Assembly (NCBI RefSeq): GCF_021389975.1
Contig: NZ_CP089981.1
Span: 3,931,501 to 3,995,500 of the forward strand
Reading direction: 5' to 3'
DNA length: 64,000 nt
DNA from: Fulvivirga ulvae
GTDB lineage: Bacteria > Bacteroidota > Bacteroidia > Cytophagales > Cyclobacteriaceae
Both the position numbers and the translations under genes were made by a program. Shown here one piece after another: positions 51,316 through 60,697 of this stretch. Positions within the stretch are counted from its first letter, which is position 1. Each line of letters opens with the position of its first letter. Below the pieces are notes generated by a model. The model did no database searches. It was not told where the DNA came from and saw only the letters and a list, made by a program, of their open reading frames with translations.

Positions 51316-53430
51316 ATGATAATGAGAGGGGTGAAGATCATCATAACGGCCATATTGTTTTGCTTTAGTAGTATTCTTTGTGCACAAAGCTTTAAAGATT
51401 ATTACAAGAAGGCAAACCGTTATTATAAAATGGGTGATTATCACCGTGCTGCAATAAATTTTCAGAAAGCCATACGACAGAAGCCGGGTAATGCCAAAGC
51501 TACATATCGGCTCGGCCTGGCTTACCTGGCCGGAAATGATAAAAAAGAGGCACTCAAATACATTGAGAAGGTTTATAAGCTTAACCCACGCATAGATTCT
51601 GAGGTGGAATATTATCTCGGAATGGCTTACCAATATCATCATCGTTTTAATGATGCCAGAGCTGCTTTTACCCGATACAAAGAAAGGAATAAAAAAAGGG
51701 CTGATGTGGCCGACTATAAGATCAGCGAGTGCAACTTCGCCGATTCGCTCATTCGCAACCCATTAAATGCGGAAGTTGAAAATATGGGCAAAAATATCAA
51801 TTCCAGGTTCAATGATTACACCCCTCTAATTTATAATGACGGGAAGTCTATGGTGCTTACATCTAACAGACCCGGATCCACCGGAGGCCTGAGACTTAGT
51901 GACGGTACATATTATGAAGATATCTATGTGTCTCACCTGGTAGAAGGCATATGGAGTATGCCCGATAAGATAGGAGAGGGGGTCAATATAAGGTTTCATG
52001 ATGCTGCTGCATCCATATCACCCGATGGTAAAATGCTGTTTTTATATTATGAAAAAGGAGGAGGGGATATTTATGTGTCAAAATATGTTGACGGTGAATG
52101 GACAAAACCAGACCCATTGAATGATCACATTAATACATTTTTCTGGGAAACGGCGGCCTCAATAACGGCTGATGGAAAAACACTTTATTTCACCAGTGAC
52201 AGAGCCGGTGGAATGGGCGACCTGGATATTTATAAAAGTGAACTCGATGAAAACGGAGAATGGGGAGAGGCTGTAAATTTGGGGCCGGTTATCAATACTC
52301 CCCATGGAGAAGATGCCCCTTATATCCACCCTGATGGGAAAACACTCTATTTTGGTTCCAACGGGCACCTGGGAATGGGCAGTCACGATATTTTCTATAG
52401 TGAGATCAAAGATGGTGTTTTTCAGGAACCGGTTAATATGGGATACCCGGTCAACACCGTATTTAATGATAACTATTTTGTAATAACCCCTGACCGTAAA
52501 AGGGCCTATTATGCATCATTACGGCCCGAGGGTGAGGGTATGGCTGATATTTACTCCATAGATATGGAAAAAGCTCTAAAGCCAAAAGAGAAGCCTAAAT
52601 ACGAAGAGATTGTCGCTGAGGAGATCATAGCGGAGGCAGAAACCGAGTTGGAAGACATTGTAGCCACCACAAGCCCGGCCGTTCCGGTAGATGTTAGCGA
52701 TGAAGTAGTTAAAGTGGAAGAAAAAGCAACAGTCAAATATTATGATGAAAACCTTGTGAAGATGCAAAAGGATTTGAAGGTTGTAACCATCTTAAAGGGA
52801 AAAGTAATTGATGCCGCTACCGCCAAACCATTGTATGCAAGGCTTAGATTGATGAATAACGAGACCAACACTATGCTGGCAGAACTCACCTCTGATCCCA
52901 ATACCGGGGAATTTGAACTGATCATACCACATGGAGGAAACTATGGAGTATCTACCAGCAAGCTTGGGTACCTTTTCAATTCCATAAATTTTGACTTACC
53001 TGCATTCCATGAATTTCAGGAAATAGATACCCACATTATCCTTCAAAAAGCTAAGGTGGGATCAAAAGTGGTGCTTAAAAATATCTTTTTTGATATAGGT
53101 AAATCGGATCTGAGAACCGAGTCGCTGGCGGAGCTTGACGGCATCAAAGAGCTACTCTCGGAAAACGCACTTTTGCAGGTACAAATCAATGGACATACGG
53201 ATAACGTAGGTAACGCAGTGTATAACAAAGTGCTGTCAAAAAAGAGAGCTCAGGCAGTGGTAGACTACCTCATCGCAAATGGAGTTGATTCAGGCAGACT
53301 ATCAGCCAAAGGTTTTGGAGAAGAGCGTCCTCTCGTATCAAATGATGATGAAAAAGATGGAAGAGAGATCAACAGACGGACAGAAATAGAAATTACCGGC
53401 GTAGGTGAAGCAGCTATAGTCAGTAATTAA
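51316..53430 (+). CDS. OmpA-family protein with TPR and PD40 repeats (PorE-like)
   Basis: This is a 704-residue protein with a signal peptide at about 1-22. TPR repeats lie at about 25-150 (YYKMGDYHRAAINFQKAIRQKPGNAKA), then a PD40/WD40-like propeller at about 165-415 (SITADGKTLYFTSDRAGGMGDLDIYKS and similar). A carboxypeptidase-regulatory-like beta domain is at about 495-570, and the OmpA peptidoglycan-binding domain at about 590-695 (FFDIGKSDLRTES, INGHTDNVGNAVYNKVLSKKRAQ). This is the architecture of the T9SS component PorE, which anchors the machine to peptidoglycan. The match is architectural only, since related proteins share it. Confidence 0.85.
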   Translation: MIMRGVKIIITAILFCFSSILCAQSFKDYYKKANRYYKMGDYHRAAINFQKAIRQKPGNAKATYRLGLAYLAGNDKKEALKYIEKVYKLNPRIDSEVEYYLGMAYQYHHRFNDARAAFTRYKERNKKRADVADYKISECNFADSLIRNPLNAEVENMGKNINSRFNDYTPLIYNDGKSMVLTSNRPGSTGGLRLSDGTYYEDIYVSHLVEGIWSMPDKIGEGVNIRFHDAAASISPDGKMLFLYYEKGGGDIYVSKYVDGEWTKPDPLNDHINTFFWETAASITADGKTLYFTSDRAGGMGDLDIYKSELDENGEWGEAVNLGPVINTPHGEDAPYIHPDGKTLYFGSNGHLGMGSHDIFYSEIKDGVFQEPVNMGYPVNTVFNDNYFVITPDRKRAYYASLRPEGEGMADIYSIDMEKALKPKEKPKYEEIVAEEIIAEAETELEDIVATTSPAVPVDVSDEVVKVEEKATVKYYDENLVKMQKDLKVVTILKGKVIDAATAKPLYARLRLMNNETNTMLAELTSDPNTGEFELIIPHGGNYGVSTSKLGYLFNSINFDLPAFHEFQEIDTHIILQKAKVGSKVVLKNIFFDIGKSDLRTESLAELDGIKELLSENALLQVQINGHTDNVGNAVYNKVLSKKRAQAVVDYLIANGVDSGRLSAKGFGEERPLVSNDDEKDGREINRRTEIEITGVGEAAIVSN

Positions 53431-53575
53431 ATCTTCTGGTCTGGATTAAGTTCAAAAGCTCGCCAATTACCTTCATTGCCGGAACCTTCACTCACCATTT
53501 CGTCTGTACTGATTGCTCTAACAATTCAAACACCATATGATTAGCCAATCCTTGATAAGCCTGGCAGTAGAATAA

Positions 53576-54280
53576 TCACTGCGTAATTAATATCCCAATT
53601 GATATCTCAAGGCCGGTAAAATCCACTTTAGAATCAGTATAGTCCACCTCTCTGGTAACGAGTGATCCGCCTTGTGTTCCGCCTATGTAGTTGCCATTGA
53701 GGCCCAGGTCGGCATCGCCAATAAAGTAATTCGCCTCAAGTGATAAACCCCACTGCCGTGTAACATATACTATGTATTCTGCTCCAAAGTAGTACCCAAG
53801 CCCTATGCCATGATTAAAATCGAAATCCGAGTTGGCAACATCCCATCCTTCAAATTTGCGGATTGCTTTGTCAAGATTTCCGTAGTTTAGTTTATTATCA
53901 AATCCATAAAACCCAAAACCACCTCCCTTGAGGCGAAATTCCTGAGTGTTACCCACAAACTGGAGAACTAGTTCAACAGGTATTAAAACCGTGAAATTAG
54001 GGCCCAGGATAGCGTCTTTTGTTTCGAAATCATCTATATCCTTCACATTTAATCCGCTCATCCGGTATAGCGAGGCTCCCGTTTGCAATGCGAAGTAGCG
54101 ATTAAGATCAACGCCAAGTCCGCGAATCGAAAAAGGACTAATGGGAGTGGAAAAATAACCATTTTTAGGCAGGAAGTAGGAGAATGAAAGACCAACTTCC
54201 TGGGCATAAAGTACTCCGTTGGGTAACGTGATGAAAAAGAGGATAGCTATTATCGACCGTTTAAATAGTTTAAAAGTCAT
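53576..54280 (-). CDS. Exported outer-membrane beta-barrel protein of unknown function
   Basis: This is a 234-residue protein with a signal peptide at about 1-26 (ending LPNGVLYAQ). The mature sequence alternates polar and aromatic residues in strands (VGLSFSYFLPKNGYFST, RYFALQTGASLYRM, WGLSLEANYFIGDADLGL) and ends in GLEISIGILITQ. It resembles small outer-membrane barrels with 8-10 strands. No family is recognised. It is divergent from the amidohydrolase gene. Confidence 0.7.
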   Translation of the reverse strand: MTFKLFKRSIIAILFFITLPNGVLYAQEVGLSFSYFLPKNGYFSTPISPFSIRGLGVDLNRYFALQTGASLYRMSGLNVKDIDDFETKDAILGPNFTVLIPVELVLQFVGNTQEFRLKGGGFGFYGFDNKLNYGNLDKAIRKFEGWDVANSDFDFNHGIGLGYYFGAEYIVYVTRQWGLSLEANYFIGDADLGLNGNYIGGTQGGSLVTREVDYTDSKVDFTGLEISIGILITQ

Positions 54281-54363
54281 ATCAGAGGTTTGTAGTTAAT
54301 AAATTGAAAATTCAATGGTAAATTAAAGGCCAACTATTCGAATCCGAAGGTAAATTAAAATTT

Positions 54364-56100
54364 ATGAAGTTAAATCAGAAAATATTAGTTGTTTATCTAC
54401 TTAGCTTATTATCAGTTTTTTCATGCAGCAGGCAGGAGGGAAAGATGATCGCTGATACTATCATCATGGGAGGTGCAATCTATACTATGGATTTAGATCA
54501 GCCTAAGGTAGAGGCTGTAGCAGTAAGAGGTGATAAGATCATATTTGCAGGATTAGTTAAGGATGCCGAAAAGCTTAAAGGAGATTCGACACAGGTGATA
54601 GATTTGGAGGGAAGGACTATGACGCCAGGTTTTATAGAAGGGCACGGTCATTTTATGGGGCTTGGCTATAATGAGCTTAACCTTAACTTACTTGATGTGA
54701 AAAGTTATGATGAGCTTGTTGAGCGCGTTAAAGAGGCCGTGTCCAGGGCGCGTCCGGGGCAGTGGATCACCGGCCGGGGATGGCATCAAAGCAAGTGGAC
54801 ACCTGCTCCAGACCCATTAGTCAAAGGCTTCCAGACTCACCTGAAACTAAGTGCAGTATCTCCGGATAATCCGGTGTTTTTGAGACATGCCAGTGGACAT
54901 GCCGGTTTTGCCAATGCTAAAGCTATGGAAATGGCTGGTGTATTGCCGATGTCCAATGAGAGTCTCACCGCCAGCGAGGTTGAAGGAGGAGAGATTATCA
55001 GAGATGAATTAGGTAATCCCACTGGTATATTTAACGAAACGGCTATGAGTCTAATTGCCCGGCACATACCTCAGACTACGCCTGAAAAAGATCGTCAGGC
55101 GCTTGAAATGGCCGTCAAGGCCTGCCATGCTCATGGCATAACCAGCTTTCATGACGCTGGGGTTGGCGAAGAGCATATCGCCTTATTTAAAGAGGCAAAA
55201 GAAAAAGGAACGCTTGGAGTAAGGCTGTATGTGATGCTTACAGGCTGGGAGCGAGACCTGCTTGAGGAATGGTACATAAAAGGTCCTGAAATTGATACCA
55301 CGGATTATCTATTGACTATCAGGTCTGTAAAGTTAAATTGTGATGGGGCCTTAGGATCGCGCGGAGCATGGTTACTTAAAGAGTATACTGACAGGCCCGG
55401 CCATTTTGGTCATGAAACGCTGCCTATGGAGTTTGTGTATGAAACTTCTCAAAAAGCATTGAAAAGCGGTTTTCAGGTATGCTCTCATGCCATAGGAGAC
55501 AGGGCTAATAAAGAAATACTTGACAGGTATGAAAAGGCATTTGCTGAAAACCCGGAAGCAGCCACTGACCACAGGTTCAGGATTGAACACGCACAGCATC
55601 TTCACCCTGATGATATTCCCAGGTTTGCAGAACTGGGAGTAATACCGGCCATGCAGGCAATTCATATGTCATCAGACCGTCCCTGGGCAATAGACAGGCT
55701 TGGAGAAAAGCGAATCAGGGAAGGAGCGTATGTATGGCAGGAGCTGCTGAAATCAGGAGCCAGAATAGTTAATGGTACTGATGTGCCTGTAGAGCCCATA
55801 AATCCTATTACATGCTTTTATGCAAGTGTGAGTAGAAAAACGCTTGACGGTTCACCGGAGGGAGGCTACGAACCTGCGCAAAAAATGACAAGGGAACAAG
55901 CACTGAGATCTTATACCCTGGATGCTGCATATGGTGCTTTTGAAGAAAACATCAAAGGTTCAATAGAGTATGGAAAACTGGCAGATTTCACTATTTTTTC
56001 AAAGGATATAATGACGGTCCCTGAGGAGGAACTCCTTAAGACTACTGTTGAAATGACAATCGTAGGAGGAGACGTAGTTTACAGGAAAGTTGATTTGTAG
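54364..56100 (+). CDS. Amidohydrolase family lipoprotein (YtcJ-like)
   Basis: This is a 578-residue lipoprotein with a signal and lipobox ending VFSC at Cys21. The TIM-barrel amidohydrolase_3 (YtcJ) domain contains the metal motif EGHGHFMGLG, a second site HAIGDRANKEI, RIEHAQHLHPDD, and the late metal Asp in NGTDVPVEP. It should hydrolyse an N-acyl or cyclic amide in the periplasm; the exact substrate is unknown. The lipobox places it on a membrane, processed by the lgt product encoded in this window. Confidence 0.9.
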   Translation: MKLNQKILVVYLLSLLSVFSCSRQEGKMIADTIIMGGAIYTMDLDQPKVEAVAVRGDKIIFAGLVKDAEKLKGDSTQVIDLEGRTMTPGFIEGHGHFMGLGYNELNLNLLDVKSYDELVERVKEAVSRARPGQWITGRGWHQSKWTPAPDPLVKGFQTHLKLSAVSPDNPVFLRHASGHAGFANAKAMEMAGVLPMSNESLTASEVEGGEIIRDELGNPTGIFNETAMSLIARHIPQTTPEKDRQALEMAVKACHAHGITSFHDAGVGEEHIALFKEAKEKGTLGVRLYVMLTGWERDLLEEWYIKGPEIDTTDYLLTIRSVKLNCDGALGSRGAWLLKEYTDRPGHFGHETLPMEFVYETSQKALKSGFQVCSHAIGDRANKEILDRYEKAFAENPEAATDHRFRIEHAQHLHPDDIPRFAELGVIPAMQAIHMSSDRPWAIDRLGEKRIREGAYVWQELLKSGARIVNGTDVPVEPINPITCFYASVSRKTLDGSPEGGYEPAQKMTREQALRSYTLDAAYGAFEENIKGSIEYGKLADFTIFSKDIMTVPEEELLKTTVEMTIVGGDVVYRKVDL

Positions 56101-56148
56101 TTATATAAAATATTGGTCATATTCGATGATAATTAATTTTAATTACTG

Positions 56149-56760
56149 ATGTTGTTTAAAAAAGGAGCCATGAGGCTAAGCATAGCATTTATTGCAATGG
56201 TGGCAATACTTGCCTGCAATTCAGGAGGACCTTCTCATCAATCCGGAGAAAGAGACAGTGCCTCAACGGAGATTGAACATGACGAGGAAAAACCCGTGAT
56301 TGCCAGTCCGAGAAGGCTGGTTGAGGGTAAAATTGGAGATGTAAAGGTAAGTGTGGATTATGGTTCGCCCGGTGTGAAGGATCGAAAGATATGGGGAGGG
56401 CTTGAATCATACGGCAAGGTTTGGAGAGCAGGAGCCAATGAGACCACTTCGTTTGAATTTAGTGGCGATATGGTAATCGGCGATGTGGTAGTGCCCGCGG
56501 GGAAATATGGTTTTTACCTCATCCCCAATAAGAATAAAGACTGGGTGGCTATTATAAACACTGACTGGAGCAGGGAAGAGCATGGAGCCTGGGGAGCTTA
56601 TAATTATAATAAAAAGCATGATGTGGTCAGGATAAATATTCAACCCCGCTGGGAGGAAGAAAGCCAGGAGAGACTACAGTATGACATTACTGAAAACACC
56701 ATAGATATGTCCTGGGAGAAAGTCCGGATATCACTACCCGTAACACCCGCGAATAAATAG
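56149..56760 (+). CDS. DUF2911 lipoprotein
   Basis: This is a 203-residue protein with a lipobox ending ILAC at Cys23 and a Ser/Glu-rich linker. The DUF2911 domain at about 55-200 carries VSVDYGSPGVKDRKIWGGL, the conserved KVWRAGANETTSFEF, PAGKYGFYLIP and NTDWSREEHGAW. The family is found in Bacteroidota as small extracytoplasmic lipoproteins of unknown role. ATG 56149 and ATG 56170 are both possible starts. Confidence 0.87.
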   Translation: MLFKKGAMRLSIAFIAMVAILACNSGGPSHQSGERDSASTEIEHDEEKPVIASPRRLVEGKIGDVKVSVDYGSPGVKDRKIWGGLESYGKVWRAGANETTSFEFSGDMVIGDVVVPAGKYGFYLIPNKNKDWVAIINTDWSREEHGAWGAYNYNKKHDVVRINIQPRWEEESQERLQYDITENTIDMSWEKVRISLPVTPANK

Positions 56761-56783
56761 TGCAGGCAAGTAATATCAGTCTG

Positions 56784-57896
56784 ATGAAAGTTGTCAAACC
56801 CACTTTGTTATTAGATGAATCAAAGTGTAAGGCAAATATTGACAGGATACTTGACAAAGTAAAGAGCAATGGTCTGAAACTTCGGCCTCATTTCAAAACA
56901 CACCAGTCAGTAAAGGTTGGGGCGTGGTTTAAAGAAAAAGGAGTTGAGACGATTACTGTCTCTTCTTTAGGAATGGCAAAATATTTTGCAAATGCAGGTT
57001 GGGAGGAGATTACAGTAGCATTTCCCCTCAATGCTTTACAACTTGATCTAATCAATGAATTAGCAAAACATATCAGGCTAAATCTTTTGGTTGACAACGT
57101 GGAGGTGGTAAACATTATTCAGAAGCAGCTTACGCACCCTGTCTCAGTATTCGTAGAAATAGACACCGGTGCGGGGAGAACAGGTGCGAGATTTGATGAT
57201 GTTGATGCTATAAGGGAAATAGTCAGTGCTATAAATAACTCTGAGATGCTTTACCTTAAGGGAGTGTACACTCACGCCGGACACTCCTACAGCGCCCGGT
57301 CAACAACAGAGATACTTGATGTCTTTGAGCTTACCAAAAGCAGGATAATTGCAGTAAAGCAGAGCCTGAGTGATTTGTCTGCTGATTTCGAAATCTGTAT
57401 GGGTGATACGCCAACCTGTAGCGTAGGGACAGATTTTAATGGTATTGATTCAATCAGCCCCGGCAACTTTGTGTTTTACGATTTAATGCAGACCTCAATA
57501 GGATCATGCGAATATTCCGACATTGCAGTAGCCATGGTGTGCCCTGTTGTATCGAAAAACGAACACGTTCATGAAGTTTGCATATATGGAGGTGCAGTCC
57601 ATTTTTCAAAAGATAGTGAAAAAACGGAGGATGGATTGGTATTTGGGTGCATTGCCCATCGGAGTGATCATGGTTGGGGAGAGCCCATTAGGGGTTGCTA
57701 TGTAAAGAGTCTGTCGCAGGAACATGGAATCGTGAAACTGAGCACCAAAATATTTGATGAAATAAAGGTGGGTGACCTTTTAATAGTTTTGCCTGTCCAT
57801 TCCTGTCTTACGGCCGAAGCCATGGGCTACTATTTAACATGCAATGGAGATTTTGTTGATCACTATGCACAAAAAAACCGGGACGAACCCGGTTAA
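56784..57896 (+). CDS. D-serine dehydratase-like / D-threonine aldolase-like PLP enzyme
   Basis: This is a 370-residue fold-type III PLP enzyme (alanine racemase-like barrel). The Schiff-base lysine is Lys38 (LRPHFKTHQS). The zinc ligands His339 and Cys341 in VLPVHSCLTAEAM identify the DSD1 group, which includes metal-dependent D-serine dehydratase and D-threonine aldolase. The reaction and substrate cannot be fixed from sequence. ATG 56784 is preferred over GTG 56760, which overlaps the stop of DUF2911. Confidence 0.9.
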   Translation: MKVVKPTLLLDESKCKANIDRILDKVKSNGLKLRPHFKTHQSVKVGAWFKEKGVETITVSSLGMAKYFANAGWEEITVAFPLNALQLDLINELAKHIRLNLLVDNVEVVNIIQKQLTHPVSVFVEIDTGAGRTGARFDDVDAIREIVSAINNSEMLYLKGVYTHAGHSYSARSTTEILDVFELTKSRIIAVKQSLSDLSADFEICMGDTPTCSVGTDFNGIDSISPGNFVFYDLMQTSIGSCEYSDIAVAMVCPVVSKNEHVHEVCIYGGAVHFSKDSEKTEDGLVFGCIAHRSDHGWGEPIRGCYVKSLSQEHGIVKLSTKIFDEIKVGDLLIVLPVHSCLTAEAMGYYLTCNGDFVDHYAQKNRDEPG

Positions 57897-57916
57897 TCAT
57901 ATCATTTTGCTCTTAA

Positions 57917-58312
57917 TCATTTAAGATACCTCTGAGCACGTTGCTTCAGTCTGTCTCTGTCTGATGTTATAGAAGGATCACTGAATATTTTAGATGATAG
58001 CTCTCCGATCACACCTTTTTTGTACCCTAGCCTTGCGGCTATATCTTCACAAAAAACAATCTCACTCTTAAAAACCTGTCCGTCAACTTTCATTAGCTGG
58101 ACAACATGGTATAAATGCTCAAATTTTTGATCGTCAGTAAGCGTATTAAGGTTGCCGATAGGATGCCCGGGATTTTTAAGCATCTCATCTATATCTTCTT
58201 TAGTTACTCCGTTGGACTGACCTATCATATGGATTAACTTAGCCTCCTTTTCCGCTACCTGATTGTCACTAGCAGCCAACTGAATCAGTACATTTAATTG
58301 TTCCTTAACCAT
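57917..58312 (-). CDS. TerB-family protein
   Basis: This is a 131-residue helical protein with a TerB-like N-terminal repeat (VLIQLAASDNQVAEKEAKLIHMI, then VQLMKVDGQVFKSEIVFCEDIAARLGY) at about 5-100. TerB proteins bind metals in tellurite resistance or phage-defence contexts, but no ter genes are adjacent. The function here is unknown. It is convergent with the D-serine dehydratase-like gene. Confidence 0.78.
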   Translation of the reverse strand: MVKEQLNVLIQLAASDNQVAEKEAKLIHMIGQSNGVTKEDIDEMLKNPGHPIGNLNTLTDDQKFEHLYHVVQLMKVDGQVFKSEIVFCEDIAARLGYKKGVIGELSSKIFSDPSITSDRDRLKQRAQRYLK

Positions 58313-58701
58313 TTTTTAAAAAGTGTTATTTATCTATATCTACAAAAAGTTTGCTGTACGAAGTTATGAAATAACTCCATCCAATATAATCAAAAAAAAT
58401 ATTAATTATTATACCCGTTAACAAAAAGAAAACATTTGCTGCCAATAAAATATTTAACCTTTAGCATAACGCGCCATAATAGCACCTTTAGACAAACGGC
58501 CTGATGGCGACTATATTCGACGATTTTGAACTGGCACAATAGTTCCAGAAAAGATATGCTGCTCTTGCCTTTAGGGCAATTAAAAACAAAATAGGTATAT
58601 TAGCCCCGTTTTTATATACACTATTCGCGGTTTATTATTTTCGATTGGTGCAACCCAAAGATTTTTCATATGTCTTTAGGGTAGTTTTAAACTTAGATGA
58701 T
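58313..58701. other. 389-bp intergenic region, nothing convincing
   Basis: It lies between the TerB-like gene and the GIN-domain gene, which are divergent, so it should hold both promoters. I find no clear TAnnTTTG element, no RNA gene, and only short reading frames without coding character. A small TTGCC/GGCAA hairpin is too weak to call. Confidence 0.5.
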
Positions 58702-59394
58702 ATGAACAAATTGAAATTGGTATTGTCAGCTTTGCTTTTTTTCTCATTTACCTTATCAGGAGTAATAGCTCAGAATACAGAGGTTAGGGACGTAGGGGCG
58801 TTTCATGAAATCAGGACAGGGCAGGCAATAGACGTGTACCTGAAGGAGGGTACAAAGGAAAGTGTAAAGCTGGAAACAAAGGGGATATCCCCGGATGATG
58901 TGCTTACAGATGTTTCTGGCGGTAGACTTAAGATCCATTTAGCCTCCGGGCGGCATAGTAATCATGTGGTTAAGGTGTATGTTACGTATGTCAGGCTGGA
59001 TCATATATCGGCAAGCTCAGCGTCCAGTGTTTTTTCTGAGAGTACCATTAAAGGTGATCGGCTGGAGATAAACGTTTCCAGTGCGGCGGATGTCGAAGTA
59101 AGCATTGATATGAATGAAGTTACGGTATTAGTTTCCAGCTCAGGAGACCTTGAACTTAAGGGCAAAGCGAAATATCTCGATATAAGTGCAAGCAGTGCAG
59201 GGGGTGTAGATGCCTTTGACCTGGAGGCGGAAAGTGTTAAAGCAAGGGCGAGCAGTGCCGGAGGAGCCAAGGTGGTTGCTACCAAAGAAATTGACGCCAG
59301 AGCCAGTAGTGGCGGGAGCATTAGATATAGGGGGAATCCTGAAAGATCTCAGACGGATAGCAGTAGCGGAGGTTCAGTGCGAAAATCAAACTAG
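58702..59394 (+). CDS. GIN-domain (DUF2807) exported protein
   Basis: This is a 230-residue protein with a signal peptide at 1-23 (ALLFFSFTLSGVIAQ). A repetitive beta-helix-like GIN domain (DUF2807) follows, in which Ser, Ala and Gly recur at turn positions (ISASSASSVFS, DISASSAGGVDAFDLEAES, ARASSAGGAKVVATKEIDARASSGGS). Such domains are found in surface or auto-transporter-like adhesins of Bacteroidota. The ATG 58702 is chosen over an upstream frame start that lacks a signal peptide. It has its own terminator. Confidence 0.85.
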   Translation: MNKLKLVLSALLFFSFTLSGVIAQNTEVRDVGAFHEIRTGQAIDVYLKEGTKESVKLETKGISPDDVLTDVSGGRLKIHLASGRHSNHVVKVYVTYVRLDHISASSASSVFSESTIKGDRLEINVSSAADVEVSIDMNEVTVLVSSSGDLELKGKAKYLDISASSAGGVDAFDLEAESVKARASSAGGAKVVATKEIDARASSGGSIRYRGNPERSQTDSSSGGSVRKSN

Positions 59395-59416
59395 AAACGT
59401 ATACCATTAATACAAG

Positions 59417-59449
59417 AAACCTTTGAGAGAATATTTCAAAGGTTTTTTA
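59417..59449 (+). terminator. Intrinsic terminator after the GIN-domain gene
   Basis: AAACCTTTGA at 59417-59426 pairs with TCAAAGGTTT at 59436-59445 in a perfect 10-bp stem, followed by TTTAT. Confidence 0.7.
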
Positions 59450-59471
59450 TTGCTTATGGCTGCCTGGTCGT

Positions 59472-59627
59472 TTATACGTTGGCAGTAGTTTTTATTCGCT
59501 CCTCCTGAAGGTTAAGTTCCAGGTTAAGTACTGCCTGGTTAAAGTGTTTGAGGTAAGATGCATCAACGGTTCTATTTACAGCTTTTCTTAGATTCCAACT
59601 AGACCTTTTCAATGAAATGTTAATCAT
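59472..59627 (-). CDS. Possible small basic protein (51 aa)
   Basis: In the 400-bp gap before the lipid kinase gene, a minus-strand frame runs from ATG 59627 to TAA 59472-59474. It has a basic start (MINISLKRSSWNLRKAV) and an amphipathic helix (FNQAVLNLELNLQEERI). No family is recognised and no clear promoter is seen, so the call is weak. The rest of the gap holds no other frame. Confidence 0.3.
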   Translation of the reverse strand: MINISLKRSSWNLRKAVNRTVDASYLKHFNQAVLNLELNLQEERIKTTANV

Positions 59628-59791
59628 CCCTAAAATTTTTTTAGTGTTTTCTAACGATTATTCTGAGTTAATGTTCCGGATTTTGCTTTCAAAGACAATG
59701 AAAACTATGCAATGTTGCCGTTTTTGAACGAAAACCTTAAAAATTAAGTATTTTGCTGTCTTTAAAAATCGATGTTTTGTTGTTTTTACGG

Positions 59792-60691
59792 TTAAACTGA
59801 GGCCTGGCAAGCTACTTTTAAAGAAAGAGGGTTTACCTTAAGTTTCATAATGCTGTTTATGGAGTAGGGGTCTCCATCTATGTGCATATGTTTACCGCTG
59901 GCATCACTTAATAATCTTATCTGCACTTCCTTTCCCTGCCAGGTCTGATAATACTTGGACCTTGTCAATGTTCCTGTGAACATTCTGTAAATCAATATCG
60001 GATAATACCATGCAGGTACCTTTCTTAATACACAGACGTCCATAAGCCCGTCTGCTATCAGTGCATTGGGAGCGATATGAGCATTGTTGCCAAACTGTGT
60101 TGAGTTTGCTATGGATATCAGGAACGGAGCTTTTTCAAGCCTTTCCTGTCCGTCAATGATCAATTGATAATCAATAGAAATGAACCTTCTTATTTCTTTC
60201 ATGGCCAGCTTTGCATAGGAGAGAAACCCCCTTTTTTTAGTCTTTGCAAAAAGCTGGGCAATATGCGCATCGAAACCAACCCCTGCTACATTAAGAAAAG
60301 TCTTCTCATCCAGTGTAATCGTATCAATGGTGGAGGTACATCTTTTATTAAGAAGCTGTATGGCCCTTTTTATATTACGTGGGATTTTAAGGTGCCTGGC
60401 CAGTCCATTGCCCGATCCGCAGGGGATAATGCCCAAAACCGTATTGCTGTTGGTCAAAGGACCTGCCACTTCATTGATGGTACCGTCACCACCAATGGCT
60501 ACAATAATGTCAAACTTATTCCGGTTTGTTTCGCTTATTTTAGAAGCTTCTCCGGCGTAACAGGTAAAAATAGTCTCGTATACAAACTTATCGCTGTCAA
60601 GGTACTTCTCTAGCAGCATTGGAATATTTCGCTTATCCCGGGTGCCAGACTTAGGGTTAACGATAAATAGTATTTTCTTTTTACTTTCCAC
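59792..60691 (-). CDS. Diacylglycerol/lipid kinase, DgkB/YegS family
   Basis: This is a 299-residue soluble lipid kinase. The nucleotide motif GGDGTINEV is at 67-75, and GSGNGLARHLKIP (92-104) is the catalytic loop of the DAGK fold. The C-terminal lipid-binding lobe carries GGGLMDVC-like DGLMDVCVLRK and MHIDGDPY. In Gram-positives DgkB re-phosphorylates diacylglycerol released by LtaS. Here it sits 6 bp after the LTA-synthase-family gene, supporting the same partnership. Its exact substrate is not proven. Confidence 0.91.
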   Translation of the reverse strand: MESKKKILFIVNPKSGTRDKRNIPMLLEKYLDSDKFVYETIFTCYAGEASKISETNRNKFDIIVAIGGDGTINEVAGPLTNSNTVLGIIPCGSGNGLARHLKIPRNIKRAIQLLNKRCTSTIDTITLDEKTFLNVAGVGFDAHIAQLFAKTKKRGFLSYAKLAMKEIRRFISIDYQLIIDGQERLEKAPFLISIANSTQFGNNAHIAPNALIADGLMDVCVLRKVPAWYYPILIYRMFTGTLTRSKYYQTWQGKEVQIRLLSDASGKHMHIDGDPYSINSIMKLKVNPLSLKVACQASV

Positions 60692-60697
60692 AGTCTT

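Noticed and set aside
57917..58312. Tellurite resistance or phage-defence cluster
   Set aside because: A single TerB-like gene without other ter genes does not make a system.
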